Shown here one piece after another: positions 44,146 through 53,138 of a stretch of DNA of 64,000 bases. The stretch covers positions 1,674,001-1,738,000 of the forward strand of contig NZ_CP004387.1 in the NCBI RefSeq assembly GCF_000299335.2. Reading direction: 5' to 3'. Source of the DNA: Isoalcanivorax pacificus W11-5 (lineage in GTDB: Bacteria; Pseudomonadota; Gammaproteobacteria; Pseudomonadales; Alcanivoracaceae). Within the stretch, counting starts at the first letter, position 1, and the number at the start of each line of letters is the position of its first letter. Under the pieces are notes generated by a model. It did not search any database, was not told where the DNA came from, and saw only the letters and a program-made list of their open reading frames with translations. Made by a program: the position numbers and the translations under genes.

Positions 44146-44769
44146 ATGACCAGGGTATTGCACGTCCATCCTGTCACCCCCCAGCCACGCCTGCTGCGCG
44201 AGGCCGTGGAAGTGTTGCGTGGTGGCGGCCTGATCGCTTACCCCACCGACACCACCTATGCGCTGGGGTGCGGTATCGGTGAAAAGGCTGCGCTGGAGCG
44301 GCTGATCCGCCTGCGCCGGCTGGATGACAAGCACCAGTTCACGCTGCTGTGCGCGGACCTGTCGGTGCTGGCGCTGTATGCCAAGGTGGAAAACCCGGAT
44401 TACCGGCTGCTCAAGGCCCATACACCCGGCCCTTACACCTGGATCCTGCGCGGCACCCATGAAGTGCCACGGCGGCTGATGCACCCGAAGAAGCGCACCA
44501 TCGGTATCCGCGTCCCGGAGCACGCCATCTGCCAGGGGCTGCTGGCCGAGCACGGCGAGCCGATCATGACCTCGACCCTGCTGTTGCCGGGCGAGGAGTT
44601 CCCGCTGACCGACCCGCTGGACGTGCGCAACGTGCTGGAAGGGCAGGTGGACCTGATCATCGACGGCGGCTTTGGCGGCGTCACCGAGACCACCGTGATC
44701 TCGCTGGTCGATGGCGATGGCCCCGAAGTGGTGCGCGAGGGCGCCGGGGCGCTGGACAGTATTTTCTGA
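44146..44769 (+). CDS. yciO: Sua5/YciO/YrdC-family protein YciO
   Basis: The 207-residue protein matches E. coli YciO (206 residues): AYPTDTTYALGCGI, RRLDDKHQFTLLC, HTPGPYTWILRG, KKRTIGIRVP and the C-terminal VDLIIDGGFGG. YciO is a paralogue of TsaC, the threonylcarbamoyl-AMP synthase for tRNA t6A; its own cellular role is less clear. The gene is 126 bp downstream of rnm. Confidence 0.94.
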   Translation: MTRVLHVHPVTPQPRLLREAVEVLRGGGLIAYPTDTTYALGCGIGEKAALERLIRLRRLDDKHQFTLLCADLSVLALYAKVENPDYRLLKAHTPGPYTWILRGTHEVPRRLMHPKKRTIGIRVPEHAICQGLLAEHGEPIMTSTLLLPGEEFPLTDPLDVRNVLEGQVDLIIDGGFGGVTETTVISLVDGDGPEVVREGAGALDSIF

Positions 44770-44851
44770 ACCGCCGGCACCGGTTGCTTATTTCTCCGCC
44801 AGTTACACCGCGAGCCTGCCTCTCGCATAGATCACAGCTCACGGAACCCGG

Positions 44852-44857
44852 TATACT
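44852..44857 (+). promoter_or_regulatory. Possible -10 element of the trpS-scpAB-rluB transcript
   Basis: TATACT lies about 95 bp upstream of the trpS start in the only sizeable gap of the run. No convincing -35 hexamer was found at 16-18 bp, so this is tentative. Confidence 0.35.
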
Positions 44858-44952
44858 TGCGCCTTTCCGCCCCCGCGCCGAGCTGCGCGGGTGGCCCATG
44901 CTGCGGTCCCGGACCGCCGCTCTCCCCGTCAGTTGTTTTTCAGGAGTCTGTT

Positions 44953-46167
44953 TTGAGTTCTGTGGTGTCCTCTCAGCGCGTGTTGTCAGGGATGCGGCCG
45001 ACCGGCCGCCTGCATCTGGGTCACTACCACGGCGTACTGAAAAACTGGGTGCGGCTGCAGCACGAGTACGAGTGCTTTTTCTTCGTCGCCGACTGGCATG
45101 CCCTGACCACCGAATATGAAAACCCGCAGCGTATCGAACAGAACGTCTGGGAGATGGTGATCGACTGGCTGGCGGCGGGTGTGAACCCCGGCTCCTGCAC
45201 CCTGTTTATCCAGTCCCGCGTGCCCGAGCATGCTGAACTGCACCTGCTGCTGTCGATGATGACGCCGCTGGGCTGGCTGGAACGCGTGCCGACCTACAAG
45301 GACCAGCAGGAAAAGCTGAAGGAGAAAGACCTGGCGACCTATGGTTTCCTCGGCTACCCGCTGCTGCAGTCGGCGGACATCCTGATGTACCGCGCCGGGC
45401 TGGTGCCGGTGGGTGCCGATCAGGTGGCGCACGTGGAAATCACCCGCGAAGTGGCGCGCCGTTTCAACCACCTGTACGGCCGCGAGCCGGGCTTCGAGGA
45501 AGCCGTTGCCGCAGCAGTGCGCAAGATGGGCAAGAAACAGGCAAAGGTGTACCAGGACAATCGCCGCAAGTATCAGGAACAGGGCGACGAAAACGCGCTG
45601 GAAACGGCGCGCGCGCTGGTGATGGACCAGCAGAACATTACCCTGGGTGACCGCGAGCGGCTGCTCGGTGATCTGGAAGGCGGCGGCAAGGTGATCCTGC
45701 CGGAGCCCCAGGCACTGCTGACGCCGGCGTCGAAAATGCCGGGGCTGGACGGGCAGAAAATGTCCAAGTCCTATGGCAATTTCATCAGCCTGCGCGAAGA
45801 ACCGGACAGCGTGGACGAGAAAATCCGCCGCATGCCCACCGACCCGGCGCGGGTGCGCCGCACCGATCCGGGTAACCCGGACAACTGTCCGGTATGGCAA
45901 TTGCATCAGATCTACTCTGACGAGCAGACTCGCCAGTGGGTGCGTGAAGGTTGCACCACGGCCGGGATCGGCTGCCTGGACTGCAAGAAGCCGGTGGTGG
46001 AAGCCGTGCAGGCAGAACTGGAGCCGATCCGTCGCCGCGCGGAAGAGCACACCCGCAACCCTGATCTGGTGCGCAGCATTGTCGCCGACGGTTGCGAGGA
46101 AGCCCGCGAAGCGGCACGTGCCACACTCGAGGAAGTGCGTTCGGTAATGGGCCTGAATTACCGCTGA
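44953..46167 (+). CDS. trpS: Tryptophanyl-tRNA synthetase
   Basis: The protein of 404 residues charges tRNA-Trp. It shows the class I motifs: GMRPTGRLHLGH (HIGH motif HLGH) and GQKMSKSYGN (KMSKS). The best start is the TTG at 44953, 6 nt after the AGGAG at 44942-44946; other in-frame starts upstream have no such site and there is no ATG in the right place until GMRPTG. Its length places it with the longer TrpRS forms of gammaproteobacteria. scpA follows after 31 bp. Confidence 0.93.
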   Translation: MSSVVSSQRVLSGMRPTGRLHLGHYHGVLKNWVRLQHEYECFFFVADWHALTTEYENPQRIEQNVWEMVIDWLAAGVNPGSCTLFIQSRVPEHAELHLLLSMMTPLGWLERVPTYKDQQEKLKEKDLATYGFLGYPLLQSADILMYRAGLVPVGADQVAHVEITREVARRFNHLYGREPGFEEAVAAAVRKMGKKQAKVYQDNRRKYQEQGDENALETARALVMDQQNITLGDRERLLGDLEGGGKVILPEPQALLTPASKMPGLDGQKMSKSYGNFISLREEPDSVDEKIRRMPTDPARVRRTDPGNPDNCPVWQLHQIYSDEQTRQWVREGCTTAGIGCLDCKKPVVEAVQAELEPIRRRAEEHTRNPDLVRSIVADGCEEAREAARATLEEVRSVMGLNYR

Positions 46168-46198
46168 ACCGCCGTGAGGCGACTGACGAGGCACACGC

Positions 46199-47221
46199 AT
46201 GATGGACGAGACAACCGACGCCGGGGCCGTGGCGGCCGAGGATGAGACTGCCGAAGGCGAGGCAGCCGGCGGTGAGATTGCCCAGGGCGAGGCTGTCGAT
46301 GCCGGGACGGCTGCGACAGACGTTGCCGCCGCCAGCGCACCCGGCGCCATAAGCCCGCGCCAGGCCGAAATGCCGTTTGGCCTGATGTACGGCCAGGCGA
46401 TCACCAAGCTGCCCGATGACCTGTACATCCCGCCGGACGCGCTGGAAGTGTTTCTGGAGGCCTTCGAGGGACCGCTGGATCTGCTGCTGTACCTGATCAA
46501 GCGCCAGAACCTGGACATCCTCGATATCCCGGTGGCGCAGATTACCCTGCAGTACATGCAGTACGTCGAGCTGATGAAGGCATTGAACTTCGAGCTGGCG
46601 GCGGAATACCTGGTGATGGCGGCGCTGCTCGGCGAGATCAAATCGCGCATGCTGCTGCCGCGCCCGAAAGCCGAGGAAGAAGCGGAAGAGGACGACCCGC
46701 GCGCTGAACTGATCCGGCGCCTGCAGGAGTACGAGCGTTTCAAGAAGGCCGCCGAAGACATCGAGGAACTGCCGCGTCTGGAACGCGACATCTTCCTCGC
46801 CTCGGCCAAGCGCCCCGATTTTGTGCGCGAGCGCCCGGAACCGGACGTCGACCTGCGCGAACTGCTGCTGGCGTTCAAGGATGTGCTGCATCGTGCGGAC
46901 ATGTTCGAGAGCCACCATATCTCGCGCGAAAAACTGTCCACCCGCGAGCGCATGGCGAACGTACTGGACCGGCTCAAAGGCCGCGAGTTCGTGCCGTTCG
47001 TGTCGCTGTTTCCGATGGAGGAAGGGCGTGCCGGCGTGGTGGTGACCTTCCTGGCGGTGCTGGAACTGGTCAAGGGCTCGCTGATCGAACTGATCCAGAA
47101 CGGGCCCTTTTCACCGATCCACATCAAGGCGCGCACGCTGGTGCTGGAGGAAGGTGAATTCAGCGAAGACGACATGGCCGCCCCGGACGAACTGCCCGAG
47201 ATCACATCCTCGGACGATTGA
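46199..47221 (+). CDS. scpA: Segregation and condensation protein A
   Basis: ScpA is the kleisin that, with ScpB and Smc, organises the chromosome. The 340-residue protein has an unusually long, acidic, Ala/Glu/Gly-rich N-terminal tail (about 1-70), then the kleisin core: VFLEAFEGPLDLLLYLIKRQNLD (N-terminal helix), LVMAALLGEIKSRMLLP and a winged-helix C-terminus FLAVLELVKGSLIELIQ. RBS GAGG. No smc lies in the window; some gammaproteobacteria use ScpAB with MukBEF or Smc elsewhere. Confidence 0.95.
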   Translation: MMDETTDAGAVAAEDETAEGEAAGGEIAQGEAVDAGTAATDVAAASAPGAISPRQAEMPFGLMYGQAITKLPDDLYIPPDALEVFLEAFEGPLDLLLYLIKRQNLDILDIPVAQITLQYMQYVELMKALNFELAAEYLVMAALLGEIKSRMLLPRPKAEEEAEEDDPRAELIRRLQEYERFKKAAEDIEELPRLERDIFLASAKRPDFVRERPEPDVDLRELLLAFKDVLHRADMFESHHISREKLSTRERMANVLDRLKGREFVPFVSLFPMEEGRAGVVVTFLAVLELVKGSLIELIQNGPFSPIHIKARTLVLEEGEFSEDDMAAPDELPEITSSDD

Positions 47222-47253
47222 TGAACAGGACAGTCAGCGGCGTGAGCCGGTGA

Positions 47254-48120
47254 ATGGAAAAGGATAACGAGGTAACACCAGTGGAAGCGGATCAGATCAA
47301 ACGCATTGTTGAAGCCGCCATTTTTGCCGCGGATGCCCCGCTGGACCGCGACGCATTGCTGATGCTGTTTGACGAGGCGGACCGGCCCGACAAGGCCGTG
47401 CTCGGCAAGTTGCTTGAGGAGCTGGTGGAAGACTACGCCGAACGTGGCGTGGAATTGCGCGAAGTGGCCTCCGGGTTCCGTTTCCAGGCGCGCAAGGAGG
47501 TTGGCCCCTGGGTCAGCCGCCTGTGGCAGGAAAAGGCGCCGCGTTACAGCCGCGCCATTCTGGAAACACTGGCGCTGATGGCCTACCGGCAACCGATCAC
47601 CCGCGGCGAGATCGAGGAAATCCGTGGCGTGGCGGTGAGCACGCATATTATCAAGACGTTGCTGGAACGCGGCTGGGCGCGCGTGGTCGGACATCGCGAC
47701 GTGCCGGGGCGGCCGGCGATGTATGCCACCACCCGCCAGTTCCTCGACTACTTCGACCTGAAGAGCCTGGAAGACCTGCCGTCGCTGGCAGAGATCAAGG
47801 ACCTCGACAAACTGAATCAGGAACTGGCACTGGACGACCGTCCACCCGAGGCCGCACCGGCCCAGGACGGTGACGACGAAAGCGCCAGCGGCCAGGAAGA
47901 CACCGGAGAGGGTAGTGCACCGCCAGTCCAGACCGGCTTTGACGGCCTGGTGGAAGAAGAGCCGGATATCGACGAGTCCGACCTGATGGACATGGACAAG
48001 GTGGATGCACTGCTGGCGGAATTCGACAGCCAGTATCGCAAGAAACCTGCGTCGCCAAAGGAGGCCATTGAAGCGGACGGAGAGACCTCCACCGCTGGAG
48101 CCGAAAAAGACGATGAGTGA
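47254..48120 (+). CDS. scpB: Segregation and condensation protein B
   Basis: ScpB dimerises and binds ScpA in the condensin complex. The 288-residue protein has the two winged-helix domains (IKRIVEAAIFAADAPL; ILETLALMAYRQPITRGEIEEIRG; GHRDVPGRPAMYATTRQFLDYF) and a long acidic C-terminal tail. A GTG at 47281 preceded by an AGGATAACGAGG stretch is a possible alternative start. The stop overlaps the rluB start by 8 bp. Confidence 0.95.
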   Translation: MEKDNEVTPVEADQIKRIVEAAIFAADAPLDRDALLMLFDEADRPDKAVLGKLLEELVEDYAERGVELREVASGFRFQARKEVGPWVSRLWQEKAPRYSRAILETLALMAYRQPITRGEIEEIRGVAVSTHIIKTLLERGWARVVGHRDVPGRPAMYATTRQFLDYFDLKSLEDLPSLAEIKDLDKLNQELALDDRPPEAAPAQDGDDESASGQEDTGEGSAPPVQTGFDGLVEEEPDIDESDLMDMDKVDALLAEFDSQYRKKPASPKEAIEADGETSTAGAEKDDE

Positions 48121-48955
48121 AAAACTGCAGAAAGTCCTGGCCCGTACCGGGCTGGGCTCTCGCCGAGAGCTGGAAACCTGGATCTCGGCGGGACGGGTAT
48201 CCGTCAATGGCAAGGTCGCCACGCTGGGCGATCGTGTCGAACCAGAGGACATGATTCGAGTGGATGGGCATATTGTCCGCACCCAGGACGCCGACGACAT
48301 GGTGCGTCGGGTAATTCTCTATCACAAGCCGCCGGGGGAAGTCTGCTCACGCAATGACCCGGAAGGCCGCCCGACCGTATTCGATAACCTGCCGCGCCTG
48401 AAAGGCACCCGCTGGGTGCAGGTGGGGCGCCTGGATATCAATACCTCGGGGCTGCTGCTGTTCACCACCGACGGTGAACTGGCGCATCGCCTGATGCACC
48501 CCTCCAACGGTTTTGTGCGGGAGTACGCCGTGCGCGTGCATGGCGAACTGACCCAGGAAAAACGCGACGCCATGCTTGCCGGTGTAATGCTGGAGGACGG
48601 CATGTCGCGCTTCCAGAGCATCGGTGATGCCGGGGGCACGGAAGAGGGCGCCAACCGCTGGTACAAAGTGTCGCTGGTTGGCGGCAAGTATCGCGAAGTG
48701 CGCCGGCTGTTTGCCTCCCAGGAACTGGAAGTGGCGCGGCTGATCCGCATCCGCTTCGGGGACCTGACCCTGCCGCCACAGTTGCGTCAGGGCCGCTGGA
48801 TGGATCTGGACCCGGAAGAAGTGGATCGCCTGGCGCAGAAAGTGGACCTCAAGGGCAAGCAGTACACCGGCCTGTATGGCCGTGCCCGGCTGCGGACCCA
48901 GCGCGCTGGCGACAAGCCGCCGCGCACCAAGCGCCGCAGCCCCTACCGCCGCTGA
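48113..48955 (+). CDS. rluB: 23S rRNA pseudouridine(2605) synthase RluB
   Basis: The protein of 280 residues has an S4 RNA-binding domain (about 1-60; KLQKVLARTGLGSRRELE) and the pseudouridine synthase core with catalytic Asp108 in GRLDINTSG and the later ANRWYKVSLVGGKYREVRRLF block. The basic C-terminal tail (KPPRTKRRSPYRR) suits rRNA binding. The start inside scpB, with GGAG upstream, is the only one giving the S4 domain. Last gene of the rnm-to-rluB run. Confidence 0.95.
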   Translation: MSEKLQKVLARTGLGSRRELETWISAGRVSVNGKVATLGDRVEPEDMIRVDGHIVRTQDADDMVRRVILYHKPPGEVCSRNDPEGRPTVFDNLPRLKGTRWVQVGRLDINTSGLLLFTTDGELAHRLMHPSNGFVREYAVRVHGELTQEKRDAMLAGVMLEDGMSRFQSIGDAGGTEEGANRWYKVSLVGGKYREVRRLFASQELEVARLIRIRFGDLTLPPQLRQGRWMDLDPEEVDRLAQKVDLKGKQYTGLYGRARLRTQRAGDKPPRTKRRSPYRR

Positions 48956-48962
48956 TCTCAGA

Positions 48963-49000
48963 ACGGCGCGTGCCAGAAGGTGCGCGCCGTGTCCGTTTTT
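48963..49000 (+). terminator. Rho-independent terminator after rluB
   Basis: An 8-bp stem (ACGGCGCG / CGCGCCGT) with a 12-nt loop is followed a few bases later by five Ts, right after the rluB stop. Confidence 0.75.
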
Positions 49001-49094
49001 GCAATCTTTCACCCGCCTGCCATACCGGGTGCAGAACCCTCGTGCTGGCACCGAGTCTGTTTAAGCAAGCGAAACAGACGAGCAAGGTGCGTGC

Positions 49095-50096
49095 ATGACG
49101 ATAACCCGACGGTTCCCCGCCACACTGCTGGCCCTGACACTGGCCACGCCCTGGAGTGCCTGGGCTGACCGTGTCTACAGCGACGCTCAACTGCACTACG
49201 TGAACTTTGTCCAGGAAACCGACGGCATGGATGCGCTGTTCCGGGCCATGGACGAGGGCAATATCCATGATGTGGCGATCATGGGGCTGGGCGTGGCAAA
49301 GAAATGGGAAGAGTCGGCGCCGAAAGCGCCGCGCTACTACATGGGCGATGAAGCGCCCGTGTATTACTACAGCGCGACCGATGCATTGCTGGCCGACGCG
49401 ATACTCGAGCGTCCGGCGGCGCAACAGGCGCGGCTGCATCCCTTTATCGCGGGTTTCAATCCCACGGACATGAATGCCGTCAACCACATTCGCCTGATGC
49501 TCGACATGCATCCGGGCCTGTGGAAAGGCATCGGCGAGATACTGACTCGCCACGATGACCTGACCGCGCTTACCAAAGGCGAAACCGCACGCGCCAATCA
49601 CCCGGCGCTGATGAAAGTGTACGAGCTGGCAGCGGCGGAAAACCTGCCGGTGATCCTGCACAGCAACATCACCTCGAAACGCGAACGCGCGCCGATTTAC
49701 CTGGAAGAGCTTGTGGAAGCCGTGGGGAAAAACCCGGACACAACCTTTATCTGGGCGCATGCCGGCACCAGCGCGGAAATCCATCGTTACCAGGAACGGG
49801 TGAGCGGCTTGCACGACATTGTCAGCACACTGCTGGCAGAACACGACAATCTGTACATCGACCTGTCATGGACGGTGCTGGAGCCCTATCTGCTCGATGA
49901 GGGGGAACCTGACGAAGAGTGGGTGGCACTGGTGAAGGCGTATCCCGGGCGTTTCATGATTGGCTCCGATCTGGTCGGGCGCTTCGATAGCCTGGCCAGC
50001 ACCATCCGGTCGTTTGATGCCTTCCTGAATGCACTGCCGGAGGACGTCGCGGACGGTGTTGCGCGGACAAATATGCTGGCCTTGCTGCCTGAATAA
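49095..50096 (+). CDS. Secreted amidohydrolase-family (TIM-barrel) protein
   Basis: The 333-residue protein has a signal peptide (ending SAWAD) and amidohydrolase-2-like blocks: DAQLHYVNF (D-x-Q-x-H instead of the usual D-x-H), KGIGEILTRHDD, LPVILHSNI (His), FIWAHAGTS (His) and MIGSDLVGRF (Asp). Most metal or catalytic residues of the amidohydrolase-2 group (PF04909) are present, so a periplasmic metal-dependent hydrolase or decarboxylase-like enzyme is likely. Substrate unknown. Confidence 0.82.
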   Translation: MTITRRFPATLLALTLATPWSAWADRVYSDAQLHYVNFVQETDGMDALFRAMDEGNIHDVAIMGLGVAKKWEESAPKAPRYYMGDEAPVYYYSATDALLADAILERPAAQQARLHPFIAGFNPTDMNAVNHIRLMLDMHPGLWKGIGEILTRHDDLTALTKGETARANHPALMKVYELAAAENLPVILHSNITSKRERAPIYLEELVEAVGKNPDTTFIWAHAGTSAEIHRYQERVSGLHDIVSTLLAEHDNLYIDLSWTVLEPYLLDEGEPDEEWVALVKAYPGRFMIGSDLVGRFDSLASTIRSFDAFLNALPEDVADGVARTNMLALLPE

Positions 50097-50132
50097 GCTG
50101 TGGTTCTTATCTGTGAGCCGTGTACACAGGCA

Positions 50133-50160
50133 CAAAAAAACCGGCGCCCGAAGGCGCCGG
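50133..50160 (-). terminator. Terminator for the second OmpA-family gene, possibly bidirectional
   Basis: A perfect 8-bp stem (ccggcgcc / ggcgccgg, loop cgaa) is followed on the minus strand by seven Ts. It lies 22 bp past the minus-strand OmpA stop and 37 bp past the amidohydrolase stop. Confidence 0.88.
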
Positions 50161-50182
50161 CTTCTCTCCCGAACGAACGTGG

Positions 50183-51196
50183 TTAGCGTTTCTCTTCAAT
50201 CGTTCCGCTGATGATGGCTTCTACGCGGCGGTTTTTCTCGCGTCCCTCGCGGGTGTTGTTGTCCGCAACCGGCTCACGTTCGCCTTTGCCGACCACCGTG
50301 ATACGGCTGCTCTCGATACCGTCGTTCACGAGCAACTGGCGTGCGGCCTGGGCGCGACGCTCGGAAAGATACTGGTTGTACTCTTCCGGGCCGATGCTGC
50401 AGGTGTGGCCTTCCAGCGTCACGGTCGTGGTCGGATTCTGTTTCATGAACCGCGCGGCAGACACCAGGTCAGCACGGTTGCTGGCGCTGATGGTGGCATC
50501 GTCAAACGCAAACTGTGCTGTGTGGGTTTCGTTTACCTGGCGACGCACCACCTGGGGTTGGGGCGCTGGCGCCGGTGGTGGTGTCGGTTCGGCACGTGGT
50601 GTCGGCTCAAGCTGCGTGACCTGCTGGCCTCGTTCGCGCACACCGAACAGCAGGTTCAGGCCGGCATAGGCCTGGCCGTGCCAGCGATCATTGTCGATGC
50701 TGTATGGCGCGCGCGCGCCGATATCCAGCATCAGGTTGCGGAACAGGCGCGCCTGCATGCCCAGTTCCGGCGCAGCGATGGTTTCACGGTGCTTGTCGCT
50801 GCCGCTGACATCGGCTTCTACCCACATTTCACCGGCGGCGAGGCCGGCGTACGGTTCAAAGCCGAGGAAGGAGCTTTCACTGAAGTGAAAACGACCGCTG
50901 ATCAGAGGCAGGGCGATATCGTAATCCGGGCCGGCCGTGCCACGGCGCTCGGTGTCGCCTTCCACGTAGGACAGCTCGGTAGACCAGCGTGGGCTGAAGC
51001 GATAACCGATCTGACCACCGTACAGCGCATGGTCATCCAGACGCGGAGAGCTGATCTTGTCGTCATACCACAGCCGGGCGCCTTGGCCGCCGATGTAGCC
51101 GGCACGCTCCAGCGTGTTGGGGGCAGCCGCGAAGGCTGAGGTTGTGCCAAAGGCAGAAGTGGCAATGATGCAGGCAGACAGCAGTTTCATGCGCAT
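50183..51196 (-). CDS. OmpA-family outer-membrane protein
   Basis: The protein of 337 residues has a signal peptide (ending SAFAAAP), an N-terminal eight-strand barrel (about 25-190; YIGGQGARLWYDD, YRFSPRWSTELSYVEGD), a Pro-rich linker (EPTPPPAPAPQPQ) and an OmpA C-terminal domain (AQFAFDDATI, LEGHTCSIGPEEYNQYLSERRAQAAR, NRRVEAI). ATG at 51196 has an AAGGAA site 7 bp upstream; the ATG 6 bp later is equally possible. Unlike the OmpA-family gene at 16 kb it has no TSP3 segment. Confidence 0.92.
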   Translation of the reverse strand: MRMKLLSACIIATSAFGTTSAFAAAPNTLERAGYIGGQGARLWYDDKISSPRLDDHALYGGQIGYRFSPRWSTELSYVEGDTERRGTAGPDYDIALPLISGRFHFSESSFLGFEPYAGLAAGEMWVEADVSGSDKHRETIAAPELGMQARLFRNLMLDIGARAPYSIDNDRWHGQAYAGLNLLFGVRERGQQVTQLEPTPRAEPTPPPAPAPQPQVVRRQVNETHTAQFAFDDATISASNRADLVSAARFMKQNPTTTVTLEGHTCSIGPEEYNQYLSERRAQAARQLLVNDGIESSRITVVGKGEREPVADNNTREGREKNRRVEAIISGTIEEKR

Positions 51197-51383
51197 ATCG
51201 ATATTCCTTGTTCCAGTCCGTGGGGAAACAGGAATATTTTCGGTAGTAAACACTTATGCGGTAAATACGCAGACAAGAGATAATATGAAAAATTACAATG
51301 CGTTGCGCTTTGTTAATTTATCGACGCACTATTTTACGAAGTTTGTTGGTGTTGCGTAACAAAACTGATTTTGCAGTGGGTTT

Positions 51384-52100
51384 TCACGGCAGTTGCATGA
51401 TATGCGCGGTCAGCGCCGGCACGGCAGTTTCAACTCGCAGGATGCGCTGGCCAAGACTGTGGCAGGTAAAACCGCACTGTTGCAGCATCGCGACTTCATA
51501 CCCGGTCCAGCCGCCTTCCGGTCCGACCGCGAGCGTAACCGGGGTGCTCAGTCCGGAAGGGAGCGGCGAATAATCGCCAGGGTGCGCCAGCAACCGTTGT
51601 GTCTGTTCGCTCAATGCCGGCAACTCATCTTCCACAAACGGACGGAAACGCTGGCGCAACAATAATTCCGGCATGAGTGTGTCGCCGGCCTGTTCAAGAC
51701 CCAGCAGCATTTTTTCGTGCAGCAGGCTCTGTTTAAGCTCGGGTGTTTTCCAGAAACTTTTTTCCACCTTGTGGCTGTTCAGCAACACGATGCGCTTGAT
51801 GCCGAGGCTGGTGGCGTCAATCAGGATGCGCTTGAGCATTTTGGGGCGGGGCAGCGCCAGCACCAGAGTCAGTGGCAAAGGTGCCGGGGCAGGGTGCGTG
51901 CCGCGAAAATCAAACTGCATGCTGTCGCCATCGTCTTCCAGCAACGTCGCCGGGCCGAGCAGCCCGCCGCATTCCCCGGCCGGCACCTGTTCACCGGGCA
52001 ACAGGGCCCGCACCCGACGCAGGTGCTCGGCGCGGCGGCCGGAGATCTGCCAGCGGGTGTCGTCCAGGCGGTCTTCAGGGTGCAGTAACAGCAGGTTCAT
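51384..52100 (-). CDS. rsmE: 16S rRNA (uracil1498-N3)-methyltransferase RsmE
   Basis: The 238-residue SPOUT methyltransferase matches RsmE: HLRRVRALLPGEQV, the KMLKRILIDATSLGIKRIVLL helix-strand region given in part, AVGPEGGWT and LGQRILRVETAVPA (the SAM knot). RsmE methylates U1498 of 16S rRNA. It is divergent from the MoxR gene and upstream of the second OmpA gene. Confidence 0.95.
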   Translation of the reverse strand: MNLLLLHPEDRLDDTRWQISGRRAEHLRRVRALLPGEQVPAGECGGLLGPATLLEDDGDSMQFDFRGTHPAPAPLPLTLVLALPRPKMLKRILIDATSLGIKRIVLLNSHKVEKSFWKTPELKQSLLHEKMLLGLEQAGDTLMPELLLRQRFRPFVEDELPALSEQTQRLLAHPGDYSPLPSGLSTPVTLAVGPEGGWTGYEVAMLQQCGFTCHSLGQRILRVETAVPALTAHIMQLP

Positions 52101-52291
52101 GGGGCGGCATTATTCCACAGAGACAGGCTGCCGGCACGGTTGACCCGACCGCTCAGTCGCTGCAGCGGATTTCGTCTTGCCATCGGCCCACCCCTTGTTA
52201 CAGTAGCAGGCTCCCGAATACAGCCTGCGGCGGCCCCGAGCCGGCCCCGCAACGGACTTTATACAGACGCATTCACAGGCGGAGAGTCAGC

Positions 52292-53134
52292 ATGCAGTTC
52301 CAGGGTACCGACCAGTACGTAGCCACCGACGACCTGAAAATGGCGGTCAACGCCGCTATCGCCCTGCGTCGCCCGCTCCTGATCAAGGGCGAGCCGGGCA
52401 CCGGCAAGACCCTGCTGGCCGAGCAGGTCGCTGCTTCCCTGGGCCTGCGCCTGTTGTCCTGGAATATCAAGTCGACCACCAAGGCCCAGCAGGGCCTGTA
52501 TGAATACGATGCCGTCTCCCGCCTGCGTGACTCCCAGCTTGGTGCCGAAGGGGTCGAGGACATCGGCAACTACCTGAAAAAGGGCAAGCTCTGGGAAGCC
52601 TTCGAAGCCGAGGATCAGGTGGTACTGCTGATCGACGAGATCGACAAGGCCGACATCGAATTCCCCAACGACCTGTTGCAGGAACTCGATCGCATGGAGT
52701 TCTACGTCTACGAGACACAGACCCTGGTCAAGGCCAGACAGCGCCCGATCGTGATCATCACCTCCAACAACGAGAAGGAACTGCCGGACGCCTTCCTGCG
52801 CCGCTGCTTCTTCCACTACATCAACTTCCCGGATGCCGCGACCATGATGAAGATCGTCGATGTGCACTACCCGGACATCAAGCAGACCCTGGTGAAAGAG
52901 GCCATGGAGATCTTCTTCGACCTGCGCAAAGTGCCGGGCCTGAAGAAAAAGCCCTCCACCTCCGAACTGATCGACTGGCTCAAGCTGCTGCTCGCCGACG
53001 ACATCCCGGAAGACATTCTGCGCAACCGCGACACCAAAAAGGCCATCCCGCCCCTGTACGGCGCGCTGGTCAAGAACGAGGCCGATGTACAACTGCTGGA
53101 GCGCCTGGCGTTCATGAACCGCCGGGAAGGCTGA
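52292..53134 (+). CDS. MoxR-family AAA+ ATPase
   Basis: The protein of 280 residues has Walker A GEPGTGKT (33-40), Walker B VVLLIDEIDK, a sensor 1 ITSNNEKELPDAFLRRC region with arginine finger, as in MoxR/APE2220-type AAA+ ATPases. Such ATPases act with a VWA-domain partner as chaperone-like or cofactor-insertion systems. The ATG at 52292 follows GGAG; upstream frame is not homologous. The VWA gene begins 4 bp after its stop. Confidence 0.93.
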   Translation: MQFQGTDQYVATDDLKMAVNAAIALRRPLLIKGEPGTGKTLLAEQVAASLGLRLLSWNIKSTTKAQQGLYEYDAVSRLRDSQLGAEGVEDIGNYLKKGKLWEAFEAEDQVVLLIDEIDKADIEFPNDLLQELDRMEFYVYETQTLVKARQRPIVIITSNNEKELPDAFLRRCFFHYINFPDAATMMKIVDVHYPDIKQTLVKEAMEIFFDLRKVPGLKKKPSTSELIDWLKLLLADDIPEDILRNRDTKKAIPPLYGALVKNEADVQLLERLAFMNRREG

Positions 53135-53138
53135 GGCC

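Noticed and set aside
44986-48300. 1104-codon open frame on the minus strand through trpS-scpA-scpB-rluB
   Set aside because: Antisense to four well-supported genes, low-complexity in composition and without domain motifs; typical of GC-rich coding strands.
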